Shown here: piece after piece, positions 1 to 8,014 of the stretch
How the letters are laid out: every line of letters starts with the position of its first letter
Numbering within the stretch: position 1 is the first letter of the stretch
Origin: Bacillota bacterium
Lineage (GTDB): Bacteria; Bacillota; Clostridia; Peptostreptococcales; Anaerovoracaceae
Length of the DNA: 51,170 bases
Reading direction: 5' to 3'
NCBI GenBank assembly: GCA_017472365.1
Contig: JAFUQN010000007.1
Span: 1-51,170 of the forward strand
Notes under the pieces: generated by a model
The model's input: the letters and a program-made list of their open reading frames with translations, nothing else
Told to the model about the DNA's origin: nothing
The model's database searches: none
Program-made: the position numbers and the translations under genes

Positions 1-186
1 GGTGTCGGTACTTTTGTATCGATGCACATGAACGGCGATATCGTCAAGAAGCTGCGCGAAGATAACCGTGCCAACGCCATCATCTGCGGCCACATGGCTT
101 CCGATTCCATCGGCATGCGCATCATCTTAGAAGCCTGGAAGAAGGCCGGTAATATCGAATATACCTGCATCGGAGGTATGGTGTAG
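1..186 (+). CDS. 3' end of a NIF3-like protein (partial)
   Basis: Only the last 61 residues are present; the reading frame is open from the window edge to a TAG at 184-186. The visible part contains a GHMASDSIGM segment followed by a helix and a short C-terminal strand ending in GGMV. This is reminiscent of the metal-binding GH-x-ASD-x-G segment of some NIF3-like proteins, but I could not compare it to a database. The stop lies 9 bases before the next start codon and a GGAGG sits between them, so it is almost certainly the upstream gene of the same operon as the amidohydrolase. The family assignment is tentative; the existence of the gene end is secure because frame, codon use and operon spacing all agree. 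Confidence 0.55.
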   Translation, partial: GVGTFVSMHMNGDIVKKLREDNRANAIICGHMASDSIGMRIILEAWKKAGNIEYTCIGGMV

Positions 187-195
187 GAGGTACGA

Positions 196-1983
196 ATGAG
201 TACGATTCTCATCAAAAACGGAACCGTGGTGGACGGTACCGGAGCGCCCGGATATGAAGCGGATGTTCTGATCAAGGGCGATACCATTGTGGCAATCGGC
301 CCGAACCTGACGGTTCGGCCCGAGTTCGCCGGCGACATTGCTTCTGCGGATATCATCGACGCCGCCGGAACGTACGTCACACCCGGTTTTATCAATATGC
401 ATTCCCACGGAGACTGTTCCGCAGCCATGTATCCCGATATGGAAAGCTCTCTGGGACAGGGGATCACCACGGAATTCGCAGGTCACTGCGGCCTGGGACT
501 GGCCCCAATCCAAAACCACTGGCTGTACATGTTTCCTGAGAAAAAGGCGTTTACCATGGTCAATCCGGAACCCATCGGAGGAATCAATCCTTACGGAGCG
601 TATATCGTTCCCGCGGACGCCATGCGTCCAGCGTTCAAGGAAGCCTACGGCGAAGAACTGGACTGGACGACGTATGGGGAATATCTGGATCATCTGCGCA
701 GGGTAGGAACCGGCGCCAATCTGGCGGTGGTTGCCGGCCAGTCGCTGATCCGTCTTCAGGCCATGGGTACGGATTATAAACGCCCGGCGACGGAAGAAGA
801 AATCCGCGCACAGGAAGGGATGCTGAACGAAGCCATGGACGGCGGAGCTTTGGGGCTGGGTCTTGGATTGGATTATCAGCCCAGTCTGTACGCCTCTCAC
901 GAAGAACTTGTCCGCCTGATGACGGTGGTGAAAGAGCGCGGCGGGATAGTGACGGCCCATACAAGACATGTCCCCAATGCGTATTACGATCATGAAGTCA
1001 ATTTCTGCGATGGTCTGAAAGAATTTTTGGAACTGGGGCTGGAAACCGGGGCCCGAATCCATGTGAGTCATATTCAGAACGCTTATCCGGCATCTCCGGA
1101 AACGGATGAGATGGCGAATGCGGGAGTAGATCAGACGCTGGCTCTGATGGAAGAATACCGTAAGAAGGGTGTCGCTGTGACCTGGGATGTGATCCCTCAC
1201 AGAGCCTTCGGCCCCTTCCACTATCCCATGGTGGCCGGAATGTTCCAACCCTATGTGGAACAGTGCGGAAGCATCGAGAATTTCGTTCGGGCACTGAAGG
1301 TTGGAAATTACCGGGATATCATCGAAGCGGAAATCCGGAACGGAAATCATGCTTCCCGGGGAGTGTTCACCAGATTCAATCCCAAGGCCAATCCCAACTG
1401 GGACGTGGCTCAGAAGTTCACGAAGGCGAAGGATCCGTCGATTTTGGGAAAGACCATTCGGGAAGCTGCCAACGGACAGGACAGTCTGAAGTTCCTGTTA
1501 CAGCTGGTAGCTGATGATCCGGAAGCCTGTATCATCCAGCTGAACCGTCAGCCGGATCATACGCCGGACAGAGACAGATTCGTTGCCAGAGAAGAAGCGA
1601 CCATCGGTCTGGACGTCTGGACTTTTGATTATGACGCGTGTCTGAACAGAGACGGACTTCCTCTGGAATGTGGATCTCCCGCAACTTACCAGGGAATGTT
1701 TTTCTATCTGGAAGATGAAAGAAACAAAGGAACGCCGTTTGAAACAGCGGTACGGAAATTGACGGGAAATGCGGCTGATTGTATCGGATTGTCCGATCGC
1801 GGCCGGATCCGTGAAGGATATAAGGCCGATGTTCTAATCATCGACCGTGAAAACTTTTCTGCTTGCGAACGACTGTATGACCCGCGTTGCGGCGTCAATG
1901 GCCTGAACTATGTCATTGTAGGAGGCCGGATCGCCGTAAAGAACGGAGAACATACCCATGTCCGCAGCGGATGCATTTTGTAG
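196..1983 (+). CDS. D-aminoacylase-type amidohydrolase
   Basis: Predicted cytosolic metal-dependent hydrolase of 595 residues, in the N-acyl-D-amino-acid deacylase branch of the amidohydrolase superfamily, which releases free D-amino acids (or related amines) from acylated forms. The N-terminal beta-sandwich strand has IKNGTVVDGTGAPG, followed by the metal-binding HSHGD (H69, H71, D73). A GHCGLGLAP segment carries C98 where D-aminoacylases place a metal-ligand cysteine. Further histidines lie in TAHTRH and IHVSHIQ, and the C-terminal GYKADVLIID is typical of the sandwich domain. A GGAGG at 187-191 supports ATG 196. It is longer than classical D-aminoacylases (about 480-500 residues), so the true substrate may differ. 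It sits between the NIF3-like gene end and an aminotransferase 21 bases downstream, which fits a pathway that deacylates and then processes an amino acid. Confidence 0.8.
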   Translation: MSTILIKNGTVVDGTGAPGYEADVLIKGDTIVAIGPNLTVRPEFAGDIASADIIDAAGTYVTPGFINMHSHGDCSAAMYPDMESSLGQGITTEFAGHCGLGLAPIQNHWLYMFPEKKAFTMVNPEPIGGINPYGAYIVPADAMRPAFKEAYGEELDWTTYGEYLDHLRRVGTGANLAVVAGQSLIRLQAMGTDYKRPATEEEIRAQEGMLNEAMDGGALGLGLGLDYQPSLYASHEELVRLMTVVKERGGIVTAHTRHVPNAYYDHEVNFCDGLKEFLELGLETGARIHVSHIQNAYPASPETDEMANAGVDQTLALMEEYRKKGVAVTWDVIPHRAFGPFHYPMVAGMFQPYVEQCGSIENFVRALKVGNYRDIIEAEIRNGNHASRGVFTRFNPKANPNWDVAQKFTKAKDPSILGKTIREAANGQDSLKFLLQLVADDPEACIIQLNRQPDHTPDRDRFVAREEATIGLDVWTFDYDACLNRDGLPLECGSPATYQGMFFYLEDERNKGTPFETAVRKLTGNAADCIGLSDRGRIREGYKADVLIIDRENFSACERLYDPRCGVNGLNYVIVGGRIAVKNGEHTHVRSGCIL

Positions 1984-2004
1984 GCGGAAAAGGAGTGCAA
2001 TGCT

Positions 2005-3159
2005 ATGAAATATGATTTTGAGACCATCGCTGACAGCATCGACTACGGCTTTGGTACCGATTTTAGAGAAGATTTTACAATGATGGCCGGAGCACAGCTC
2101 CACGTGAAGACAGCGCCCTGCATTACCGATGCACTGGCACGGTTATCTCAGGCCGGTCTGTACGGCTGGACCAGTTCCGCCGACCCGCAGTACATCAATG
2201 CCATCGTTAATTGGATGAAGAACATCCGCGGCTGGAATGTGGAAAAGGAATGGATCGTTCCGTCCTACGGGATTTTACAGGGTATGTGCGCCTGCATGAG
2301 AGCGTTCAGTGAAGACGGTGACGGTGTGATTTTACAGCCGCCTTCCTACGTGCTTTACGCCCGTGAAATCAGCCGTTGTAAGCGTACGCTGGTGGAAAAT
2401 AACCTGATCTGTAAGGACGGGTATTACGAAATGGACTTCGAGGATCTGGAAGAAAAGATGAAGGATCCGAAGAACAAGCTGATGATCCTCTGTAATCCCC
2501 ATAATCCTCTGATGGATGTGTGGCCGGAGGAAGATTTGGAAAAGGTGGCGGCGCTGGCGAAGAAATACAACGTGATCGTTATGGCTGACGAAATCTTTGC
2601 GGAACACGCTTACGGTGCAGAAATGACACCGTACGCCACGGTGAAAGACGCGGCGGATCACTGCGTGATCTGTACCAGCTTAGGGAAAGCGTTCAACTTT
2701 ACCGGAACCAGCCATTCCAACATCATCATCCCCAACAAGGAACTGCGCGAAGCGTACATCGAACAGAGAGACAGCGACCATTATGGAAGCTTAAGCCCAT
2801 TCATGAGAGCGGCGCTTTTGGCTGCATACACGCCGGAAGGAAAAGACTGGATCGATGCTCTGATGGAATTCAATCAGGAAAATGATGCGTTGATCCGCGA
2901 GTTCTTTGCGGAACACTTCCCCGAAGCCAAGGTCTTCCGCCATACCGCTGGTACACTGGTATGGGTGGACTGGAGAGAGTTTGGCGATGAAACAAAGGTA
3001 AAGACAATGTTCGAAGCCGCAGGTGTTTGCCCGGATGAAGGCCATAAGTACGGCGAAGCCGGACGCGGATTTACAAGACTGCAGATTGGGATGCCGAAGA
3101 AGGAACTGCAGGGAGCATTGGACCGCCTTGCAAAAGCTAGAAAAGAATTGAATTATTAA
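2005..3159 (+). CDS. MalY/PatB-type PLP aminotransferase or C-S lyase
   Basis: A fold-type I pyridoxal-phosphate enzyme of 384 residues, the normal size for the class I/II aminotransferase family. The NPHNP segment (164-168), the ADEIFAE segment (194-200, Asp contacting the PLP ring nitrogen) and SLGK with Schiff-base lysine K228 are all visible. The NPHNP plus ADEI-x-E wording is characteristic of the MalY/PatB group, whose members are cystathionine beta-lyases or aminotransferases, so both activities are possible. Start ATG 2005 follows an AAGGAG at about 1989-1994. It lies 21 bases after the amidohydrolase and is followed by a strong terminator, so it closes that operon. In this context it may act on the amino acid freed by the amidohydrolase; that is an inference. 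Confidence 0.85.
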   Translation: MKYDFETIADSIDYGFGTDFREDFTMMAGAQLHVKTAPCITDALARLSQAGLYGWTSSADPQYINAIVNWMKNIRGWNVEKEWIVPSYGILQGMCACMRAFSEDGDGVILQPPSYVLYAREISRCKRTLVENNLICKDGYYEMDFEDLEEKMKDPKNKLMILCNPHNPLMDVWPEEDLEKVAALAKKYNVIVMADEIFAEHAYGAEMTPYATVKDAADHCVICTSLGKAFNFTGTSHSNIIIPNKELREAYIEQRDSDHYGSLSPFMRAALLAAYTPEGKDWIDALMEFNQENDALIREFFAEHFPEAKVFRHTAGTLVWVDWREFGDETKVKTMFEAAGVCPDEGHKYGEAGRGFTRLQIGMPKKELQGALDRLAKARKELNY

Positions 3160-3165
3160 CCACTG

Positions 3166-3197
3166 ATACCGTGATGAACCTTCATCACGGTATTTTC
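3166..3197 (+). terminator. Rho-independent terminator after the aminotransferase
   Basis: A 13-bp stem with ATACCGTGATGAA at 3166-3178 and its complement at 3181-3193, with a minimal 2-base gap, followed by TTTT. It lies 7 bases after the stop codon and ends the amidohydrolase operon. Confidence 0.8.
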
Positions 3198-3207
3198 ATG
3201 GATGGAA

Positions 3208-3236
3208 TTGCATTTGACAGAATATTGTGTTAATAT
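3208..3236 (+). promoter_or_regulatory. Sigma-A-type promoter of the cytidylate-kinase-like gene
   Basis: TTGCAT at 3208-3213 and TAATAT at 3231-3236 are separated by 17 bases, 51 bases before the ATG at 3288. A TTGACA overlaps the spacer but has no -10 at proper distance. Confidence 0.5.
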
Positions 3237-3287
3237 GGTGGTAGAAATGAACGTAGAGAATCGTCTGCGAGAAAAGAGGGTGAAGTT

Positions 3288-3884
3288 ATGGCTAATTTCG
3301 TAATCACAATCAGTAGAGAATACGGTTCCGGCGGCCGTCTGATCGGCCAGAAACTGGCGGAGGAACTGGGTATCGCCTTCTATGATAAAGAAATTATCAA
3401 TCTTCTGGTACAGGAGAGCGGACTCCCCCAGGCGACCGTGGAAGAATGGGTGGAAAAGAAAACACCGATCGCTTTTTATGAAGTATATATGCCGATCAAG
3501 GAACGCCCGGTACCGGACCAGATCTATCTGGCTAAGACCCGGCTGATCCAGAACCTGGCGGAAAAGGAATCCTGCGTTATCGTTGGGAACTGTGCTGACT
3601 ATATCCTGAAGGATCATCCTGCTTGTTTCAACGTCTTCGTTCACGCTCCTTTGGAAGAAAAAGTGGCGAGAGTTAAGGATGAGTATGGAGATAAGGCTCC
3701 GAACTATGAATCGCACATTCGTCAGATCGATAAGCAGAGAGCAGCTTATTACAACTATTTTACCATGAATAAATGGGGCGAACGTCAGAACTATCACGTG
3801 AGCATCAACAGCACCGTCGGGATCGAACATGCGGTACGCGGAATCAAGTACATGCTGGCAGAGTTCCTGGATGGCGAAAAGTAA
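3288..3884 (+). CDS. Cytidylate-kinase-like P-loop protein
   Basis: A 198-residue protein of the cytidylate kinase-like family common in Clostridia. It begins VITISREYGSGGRLIGQ, where the SREYGSGG loop replaces the classical GxxGxGK(S/T) P-loop, and it has a nucleoside-kinase-like FYDKEII segment. A VIVGNCADYIL strand corresponds to the core of the fold and an RVK basic segment to the lid. The substrate of this branch is not established; true CMP kinase (Cmk) has a different loop, so I give no gene symbol. A good promoter lies upstream and a terminator follows at 3951, so it appears to be a single-gene unit. ATG 3288 follows a GAAAAGAGGGTGAAG purine-rich ribosome site. Confidence 0.75.
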   Translation: MANFVITISREYGSGGRLIGQKLAEELGIAFYDKEIINLLVQESGLPQATVEEWVEKKTPIAFYEVYMPIKERPVPDQIYLAKTRLIQNLAEKESCVIVGNCADYILKDHPACFNVFVHAPLEEKVARVKDEYGDKAPNYESHIRQIDKQRAAYYNYFTMNKWGERQNYHVSINSTVGIEHAVRGIKYMLAEFLDGEK

Positions 3885-3950
3885 ACAAGGAACATCGAAA
3901 GGGCAGTACTTGTGATGACGAGGGTGCCCGATACATCAGTCAACTACGGA

Positions 3951-3979
3951 GGCACGGCGATGGGCCGTGCCCCTTTTTT
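3951..3979 (+). terminator. Rho-independent terminator
   Basis: GGCACGGC at 3951-3958 pairs with GCCGTGCC at 3964-3971, followed by CC and six T (3974-3979). It ends the cytidylate-kinase-like unit. Its presence argues against starting the next gene at the in-frame ATG at 3912. Confidence 0.85.
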
Positions 3980-4037
3980 CAGCATCATCCGGCCGGTACA
4001 CTCCCGCCCGGAGGATCCAACGAAAGGAAGGCATAGT

Positions 4038-4856
4038 ATGAAAGTTTACATCAGTGTTGATATCGAGGGGATCACCGGTGTTACAAACTGGGATGAAACG
4101 GAGATCGACAGCTCCCGTCATGGAAACGGCGGAGCGCAGATGAAGAAAGAGACATTAGCGGCAATTCGCGGAGCTATCAAGGCCGGAGCCACGGAGGTCT
4201 GGGTCAAAGATGCCCATGACTCGGCCAGAAACATGTGGGCAGATGGTTTTCCGCCGGAAGTACGTTTTATCCGCGGATGGATGTGTTCTCCGGAAGTCAT
4301 GATGGCGGGAATCGACGAAACCTTTGACGCGGCAATTGCCATCGGCTACCATTCCGGCGGCGGTACCAACGGAAATCCGTTGGCACATACGATGACAGAT
4401 GCCCGTCTTTATTGGACGAAAGTCGACGGAAAACTGGTTTCGGAACTGGAGCTGAACGCGATGATTGCCGGTCGTTACGGCGTTCCGATGATTTTTGTCA
4501 GCGGAGATCAGGATCTCTGTGAAAAGGCCGTCAAGGTATTACCGGGGATCGGAACGGTGTCCTCGAAGAAGTGTATCGGACAGGCTACCATTAACCGTAG
4601 TGCAGAACTGGTGGAACAGGAAATTGAAGACGGCGTGGAAGCGGCGCTGAAAGAAATGAAAAGCCGCTGCGTAAAACCTGTGGAAGATCGGCCGGTGACG
4701 CTGGAGTTCTGTTGCCGTCACCATTCCCAGGCGCTGAGAGCCAGTTACTACCCCGGTGCTGAACTGGTGGATGATTTTACAGTAAAATACGAAGCAAAAG
4801 ATGTTTGGGATATGATTACGGCATATTTCTTTATGATGCCGGAAGTGATCCATTAA
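4038..4856 (+). CDS. dppA: M55 family D-aminopeptidase (DppA type)
   Basis: Predicted zinc aminopeptidase of 272 residues, the usual size for family M55, whose founding member hydrolyses D-Ala-D-Ala and short D-amino-acid peptides. The ligand pattern of Bacillus DppA is visible: D8 and E10 in SVDIEG, H60 in KDAHDSARN, H105 in AIGYHSG and E136 in VSELELNA, with a histidine at 117 in the position of the proposed catalytic residue. An in-frame ATG at 3912 would add 42 residues that run through a terminator hairpin and lack family similarity. ATG 4038 is preceded by GAAAGGAAGG and gives the conserved MKVYISVDIEG start. The gene lies 16 bases before a GATase-like hydrolase, forming a two-gene operon that suggests degradation of cell-wall-derived or gamma-glutamyl peptides. 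Confidence 0.88.
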   Translation: MKVYISVDIEGITGVTNWDETEIDSSRHGNGGAQMKKETLAAIRGAIKAGATEVWVKDAHDSARNMWADGFPPEVRFIRGWMCSPEVMMAGIDETFDAAIAIGYHSGGGTNGNPLAHTMTDARLYWTKVDGKLVSELELNAMIAGRYGVPMIFVSGDQDLCEKAVKVLPGIGTVSSKKCIGQATINRSAELVEQEIEDGVEAALKEMKSRCVKPVEDRPVTLEFCCRHHSQALRASYYPGAELVDDFTVKYEAKDVWDMITAYFFMMPEVIH

Positions 4857-4872
4857 ATTCGGGAGGAGCAGG

Positions 4873-5622
4873 ATGAAACCGCTGATCGGTATTACAGTTA
4901 ATTACGATATCAAAGATGAGATCGGGATGGTGACTCATTTCGGAACCGTGGGACAACAGTGGAATTATATCGCTTCGGACTATGTGGACGCAGTAGTGAA
5001 AGCAGGAGGTATTCCGGTTCTGATTCCGGTTTACGGGGATGCAGAGGTGACAAGATCCGTGACGGAACGTCTAGACGGACTTCTGATTTCCGGCGGTAAT
5101 GATGTGGATCCGCGCAGGTTCGGAGTCCGTGCCAAGAGTTACTGCGGCGGGATTTGTGTTCCGCGAGATGAGCAGGAGCTGGAATTGGCACGGTATGTGA
5201 TCGAAGAAACGAATATTCCGGTCCTGGGGATCTGCAGAGGAATTCAGGTGATGAACATCGCCATGGGTGGTACCGTGTATCAGGATCTGGAAAAAGAAGG
5301 CGGATTTGAGATGCACAGCGCTGAAATGTATCCGAGAACAGCTGTGGTCCACGAAGTGATGCTTTCGGAAGGATCAATGCTTCGCAGCGTATTGGGTGAA
5401 GAAACGATCGGGGTCAACTCCTATCACCATCAGGCAGTAAAAGAAACGGGCTGCGGATTTGTGGTGACCGGAAAGGCCGTGGAAGACGATGTGATCGAGG
5501 TTATGGAGCTTCCAGGAGAACGCTTTGTTGTCGGCGTTCAGTGGCACCCCGAAATGATGGTAAACTCGCCGGAACAGCGGAAGATTTTTGAAGCATTCGT
5601 GGCGGCGTGTAAAAACAAATAG
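4873..5622 (+). CDS. Class I GATase-like gamma-glutamyl hydrolase (PuuD type)
   Basis: A 249-residue member of peptidase family C26, related to gamma-glutamyl-gamma-aminobutyrate hydrolase. The nucleophile C121 is in LGICRGIQVMN, the catalytic His-Glu pair is H225 and E227 in VQWHPE, and GGNDVDP and NSYHHQAVK are family hallmarks. It should hydrolyse a gamma-glutamyl amide bond in the cytosol. Ribosome site GGGAGGAG immediately precedes ATG 4873. It shares an operon with the M55 peptidase, which supports a role in breaking down atypical peptides. A paralogue is present at 37660 in this same window. The actual substrate is not predictable. Confidence 0.85.
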   Translation: MKPLIGITVNYDIKDEIGMVTHFGTVGQQWNYIASDYVDAVVKAGGIPVLIPVYGDAEVTRSVTERLDGLLISGGNDVDPRRFGVRAKSYCGGICVPRDEQELELARYVIEETNIPVLGICRGIQVMNIAMGGTVYQDLEKEGGFEMHSAEMYPRTAVVHEVMLSEGSMLRSVLGEETIGVNSYHHQAVKETGCGFVVTGKAVEDDVIEVMELPGERFVVGVQWHPEMMVNSPEQRKIFEAFVAACKNK

Positions 5623-5660
5623 AATACAACACCGATACAGAATATGTAGAATCGACGGAC

Positions 5661-5690
5661 AACCCCGCGCGGATGCGCGGGGTTGCTTCA
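5661..5690 (+). terminator. GC-rich hairpin after the dppA operon
   Basis: AACCCCGCGC at 5661-5670 pairs with GCGCGGGGTT at 5675-5684 across a 4-base loop. The following GCTTCA is a poor U-tract, so termination may be incomplete. Confidence 0.55.
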
Positions 5691-5775
5691 TGTCTGGGAG
5701 GGTTTAGGAGAAGAGGGGAAGTTTTGTAAAGAAAAGTTCGAAAAAAGTTTGAAAAACAGTAGGGGGAGCGCAACT

Positions 5776-5833
5776 GTTTTCTAGAATGATAAATTTGTTT
5801 TCTGCAGAAAACAATTTGGTATCTTAGGAAAAC
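5776..5833. promoter_or_regulatory. Palindrome cluster 1 (GTTTTC-N4-GAAAAC)
   Basis: A perfect 20-bp palindrome, TTGTTTTCTGCAGAAAACAA, spans 5795-5814. A GTTTTC half-site lies exactly 21 bp before its left arm (5776) and a GAAAAC half-site exactly 21 bp after its right arm (5828-5833). This spacing of two helical turns looks like a cooperative protein-binding array. The binding protein is unknown. Confidence 0.6.
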
Positions 5834-5949
5834 TCAAACGAATTTAAATACTGTATTCGTTAAAAGTTGATCCACGAAGGTGTGATCTGGGGCGAAAATA
5901 GCTGTTTTCGATGATTATTACAGGAAAAATTTTATAAATCAAAGGAAAT

Positions 5950-5986
5950 GTTTTCCTAAGAAAACTTTCAGAAGTAATAGGAAAAC
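5950..5986. promoter_or_regulatory. Palindrome cluster 2 (GTTTTC-N4-GAAAAC)
   Basis: GTTTTC at 5950-5955 and GAAAAC at 5960-5965 flank CTAA. A second GAAAAC at 5981-5986 is exactly 21 bp after the first. An isolated GTTTTC also lies at 5904-5909, with a CGAAAA/TTTTCG inverted pair at 5893-5910. Confidence 0.55.
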
Positions 5987-6091
5987 TTCTCCTGAAAATC
6001 CTGAAATTAAGGTAGGTATTCAGGAGATTTGTCAATATTTTAGCGGGAAACGCATTTATATGCGGATGTTTTTCCAGGGATGCCGCGAATA

Positions 6092-6133
6092 GTTTTCCGA
6101 TTAGAGGAATTAGTTTTCTATAGAAAACTAATT
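6092..6133. promoter_or_regulatory. Palindrome cluster 3 with a 26-bp perfect palindrome
   Basis: The sequence 6108-6133 is a perfect 26-bp palindrome whose core is GTTTTCTATAGAAAAC (6113-6128). Another GTTTTC half-site at 6092-6097 precedes the left arm by exactly 21 bp. It lies about 140 bp before the start codon of the PD-(D/E)XK-like gene and could be its operator. The rest of 5700-6270 is AT-rich and holds no gene I can support. Confidence 0.6.
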
Positions 6134-6271
6134 GTGAGATTACATCGTGAAACTTTTACGTTATATAAAATAAAATACATAATTTACAAAAAATAGAAGA
6201 TAAAAATTAAAAATGATGTAAAATAGAACATATGAGGTGAGGATTTAATATTAAATTAGGGAGAGATACAT

Positions 6272-6976
6272 ATGAACTACTGCGAAAACTCATTACATCA
6301 GTTAGAATATTTAAATCGTTCAAAAGAACGGCTCAAGGCTGAGCTAGAACAATTACCGGACGGGGAATTAAACAGGAAAAGCGCAAAAGGGAGAGAATAT
6401 TGTTACGCGCAAATCGGGGAAAATCGAATTGCTTTGAAAGATGATCCAAAACTTCTACAACAATATCTTCGTAAAGAACAACTGGAAAATCAGATTCGAA
6501 ATATTGAACACAATATCCCGATTATTGAGAAGGCTCTGAAGAATTACATTCCTCTGACACCACTGGATTCCTGTTGGGAGAAGTTAAAAGCAGAACAGAA
6601 CCCTTATCGGCCCGGGGATAAACAAAGCTTGTATCGTGGAATTTATTATCGTTCGAAATCGGAAGTAACCATTGCGATGCTGTTGGATTCATATCAAATT
6701 CCTTACAAATATGAAGTTGAGGTGTATATTAACGAATACAAAAATCGGTATCCGGATTTTTGTATCGAACGACCAAGAGATAAGAAAATTATATATTGGG
6801 AGCATTGTGGTGTCATCGCAAAAGAAACGTATCGCCATGACCTGTTTTATAAACTGGGAGATTATCATTCGATAGGGATAGATCTTTGGGATAATCTGGT
6901 CTTGAGCTTCGATCAATTTGATGGAGGTATCGATACGACCACAATCGAGAATCTGATTCACCTCTATTTGTTGTAA
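6272..6976 (+). CDS. Orphan PD-(D/E)XK-like nuclease-fold protein
   Basis: A 234-residue protein that I recognise only by pattern. Residues 1-100 are charged and helical, with LKAELEQLP and LEKQI-like segments suggesting a coiled coil. The C-terminal half has RSKSEVTIAMLLDSYQIPYKYE, then YPDFCI, then IIYWEHCGVI. A helix with a conserved Glu, an Asp after a strand and a strand ending in acidic-x-(K/H) is the arrangement of restriction-endonuclease-like folds, and similar YPDF...YWEH proteins occur in Firmicutes without assigned function. The usual lysine of the (D/E)xK motif would be H here. ATG 6272 follows AGGGAGAG. Base composition is much more AT-rich than in flanking genes, and no partner gene adjoins it, so recent acquisition is likely. 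Confidence 0.65.
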   Translation: MNYCENSLHQLEYLNRSKERLKAELEQLPDGELNRKSAKGREYCYAQIGENRIALKDDPKLLQQYLRKEQLENQIRNIEHNIPIIEKALKNYIPLTPLDSCWEKLKAEQNPYRPGDKQSLYRGIYYRSKSEVTIAMLLDSYQIPYKYEVEVYINEYKNRYPDFCIERPRDKKIIYWEHCGVIAKETYRHDLFYKLGDYHSIGIDLWDNLVLSFDQFDGGIDTTTIENLIHLYLL

Positions 6977-7071
6977 TGAAATTGCATGTGTAATAAAGAC
7001 GTAAGGTTTCGACTATTGCAGTGCACCTTTTCCTGTGGCAGAATACCCTTAAAAGGGAAAGGAGATTACAA

Positions 7072-7866
7072 ATGAAAAAATATCTGGGGTATTTGCCATC
7101 AGTGGCGTGCGTTATGTATTATGTACTTGTTTGTCTGATGACGGCGCGACTGGGCGGGGTGCAACTGATTTGGCTGGCTGCAGCAGTGTTTTTCGCGGGG
7201 TATGGGTGGCTTTGGAATCAAGCCAGAGAACAGCGTACCCCTGTGGCAAACCGCCGTTTTGGCGGGGCGGATCGCCATAAAAAACTGGCGCTGCGCGTCT
7301 GTACTGTGTTGCTGATCGTGGGGTTAGCCATTGGCGGAGTGATCGAAGGAGTGATCCTCAGCGCTGTAGTAAAAGAGCCGGTAGAGAACGCAGATTACGT
7401 AATTGTTCTTGGAGCAAAGGTCAATGGAACGACGCCTTCCTGGTCGCTGAGAAAACGCATCGACAGTGCGGCGGAGTATTTATTGGAGAATCCTGAAACG
7501 GTGGCGGTGGCCAGCGGTGGTCAGGGCGCGGATGAGGGGATTGCGGAAGGAACGGCAATCGCTATGGCGTTGGAGGCGAAAGGGATTGAACCCGATAGAA
7601 TCTTAGTGGAAGATCTGTCCACCAGTACGGAAGAAAATTTGATTTTTTCCAAAGCATTGATCGAAAGTCACGGCGGAAGTAAGAAGTCGGAAACAGTAAT
7701 TGTCACATCAGACTTTCACATGTTCCGGTCGCTGCGGCTGGCGGAACGGCTGGGATATGAAAATGTCAGCGGAAAACCGGCGGGAACGCTGTGGATTCTG
7801 GTTCCGCAGAATCACGTGAGGGAGATCCTGGCGATCGGGTATTACTTTTTGAACGGAACGCTGTGA
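7072..7866 (+). CDS. YdcF/SanA-family membrane protein (DUF218)
   Basis: A 264-residue protein with about three N-terminal membrane segments (roughly residues 8-25, 30-48 and 72-98) followed by a DUF218 domain. The domain shows ADYVIVLGAKVNG, an SLRKRIDSA helix, SGGQGADE, a STSTEENL segment and VTSDFHMFRS, the hallmark order of the YdcF/ElyC/SanA group. Members sit in the envelope and are linked to cell-wall or polymer precursor metabolism, but the reaction is unknown. Upstream in-frame GTG 7021 is possible, yet ATG 7072 has AAAGGAGA at the right distance and starts directly with the first membrane segment. Stand-alone gene. Confidence 0.8.
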   Translation: MKKYLGYLPSVACVMYYVLVCLMTARLGGVQLIWLAAAVFFAGYGWLWNQAREQRTPVANRRFGGADRHKKLALRVCTVLLIVGLAIGGVIEGVILSAVVKEPVENADYVIVLGAKVNGTTPSWSLRKRIDSAAEYLLENPETVAVASGGQGADEGIAEGTAIAMALEAKGIEPDRILVEDLSTSTEENLIFSKALIESHGGSKKSETVIVTSDFHMFRSLRLAERLGYENVSGKPAGTLWILVPQNHVREILAIGYYFLNGTL

Positions 7867-7914
7867 TTTTTGTGATGTGAACACGGGAAAGTGAAAAATA
7901 CTTTGTTTCAGAGG

Positions 7915-7944
7915 TTGTAAATCACCGGAGAAATTTGTTATAAT
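7915..7944 (+). promoter_or_regulatory. Promoter of the CBS-ACT gene
   Basis: TTGTAA at 7915-7920 and TATAAT at 7939-7944 with an 18-base spacer. The 5' leader of about 65 bases contains a small GGTGA-CAA-TCACC hairpin. Confidence 0.55.
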
Positions 7945-8014
7945 GGAGTATCTATTAGTAACTATTCGGTACGGTGACAATCACCTGTCCGAGAAAATAA
8001 TGGGAGGCTAAATT

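Noticed and set aside
127..1350. Long minus-strand frame opposite the amidohydrolase
   Set aside because: It is a shadow of the plus-strand gene with no family motif or ribosome site.
3912..4037. Longer start for the M55 peptidase
   Set aside because: It runs through a terminator hairpin, and ATG 4038 gives the conserved N-terminus and has a ribosome site.
5795..6133. GTTTTC-N4-GAAAAC sites as CodY boxes
   Set aside because: CodY sites have a single base between the arms and AATTTTC/GAAAATT arms; here four bases separate the arms.
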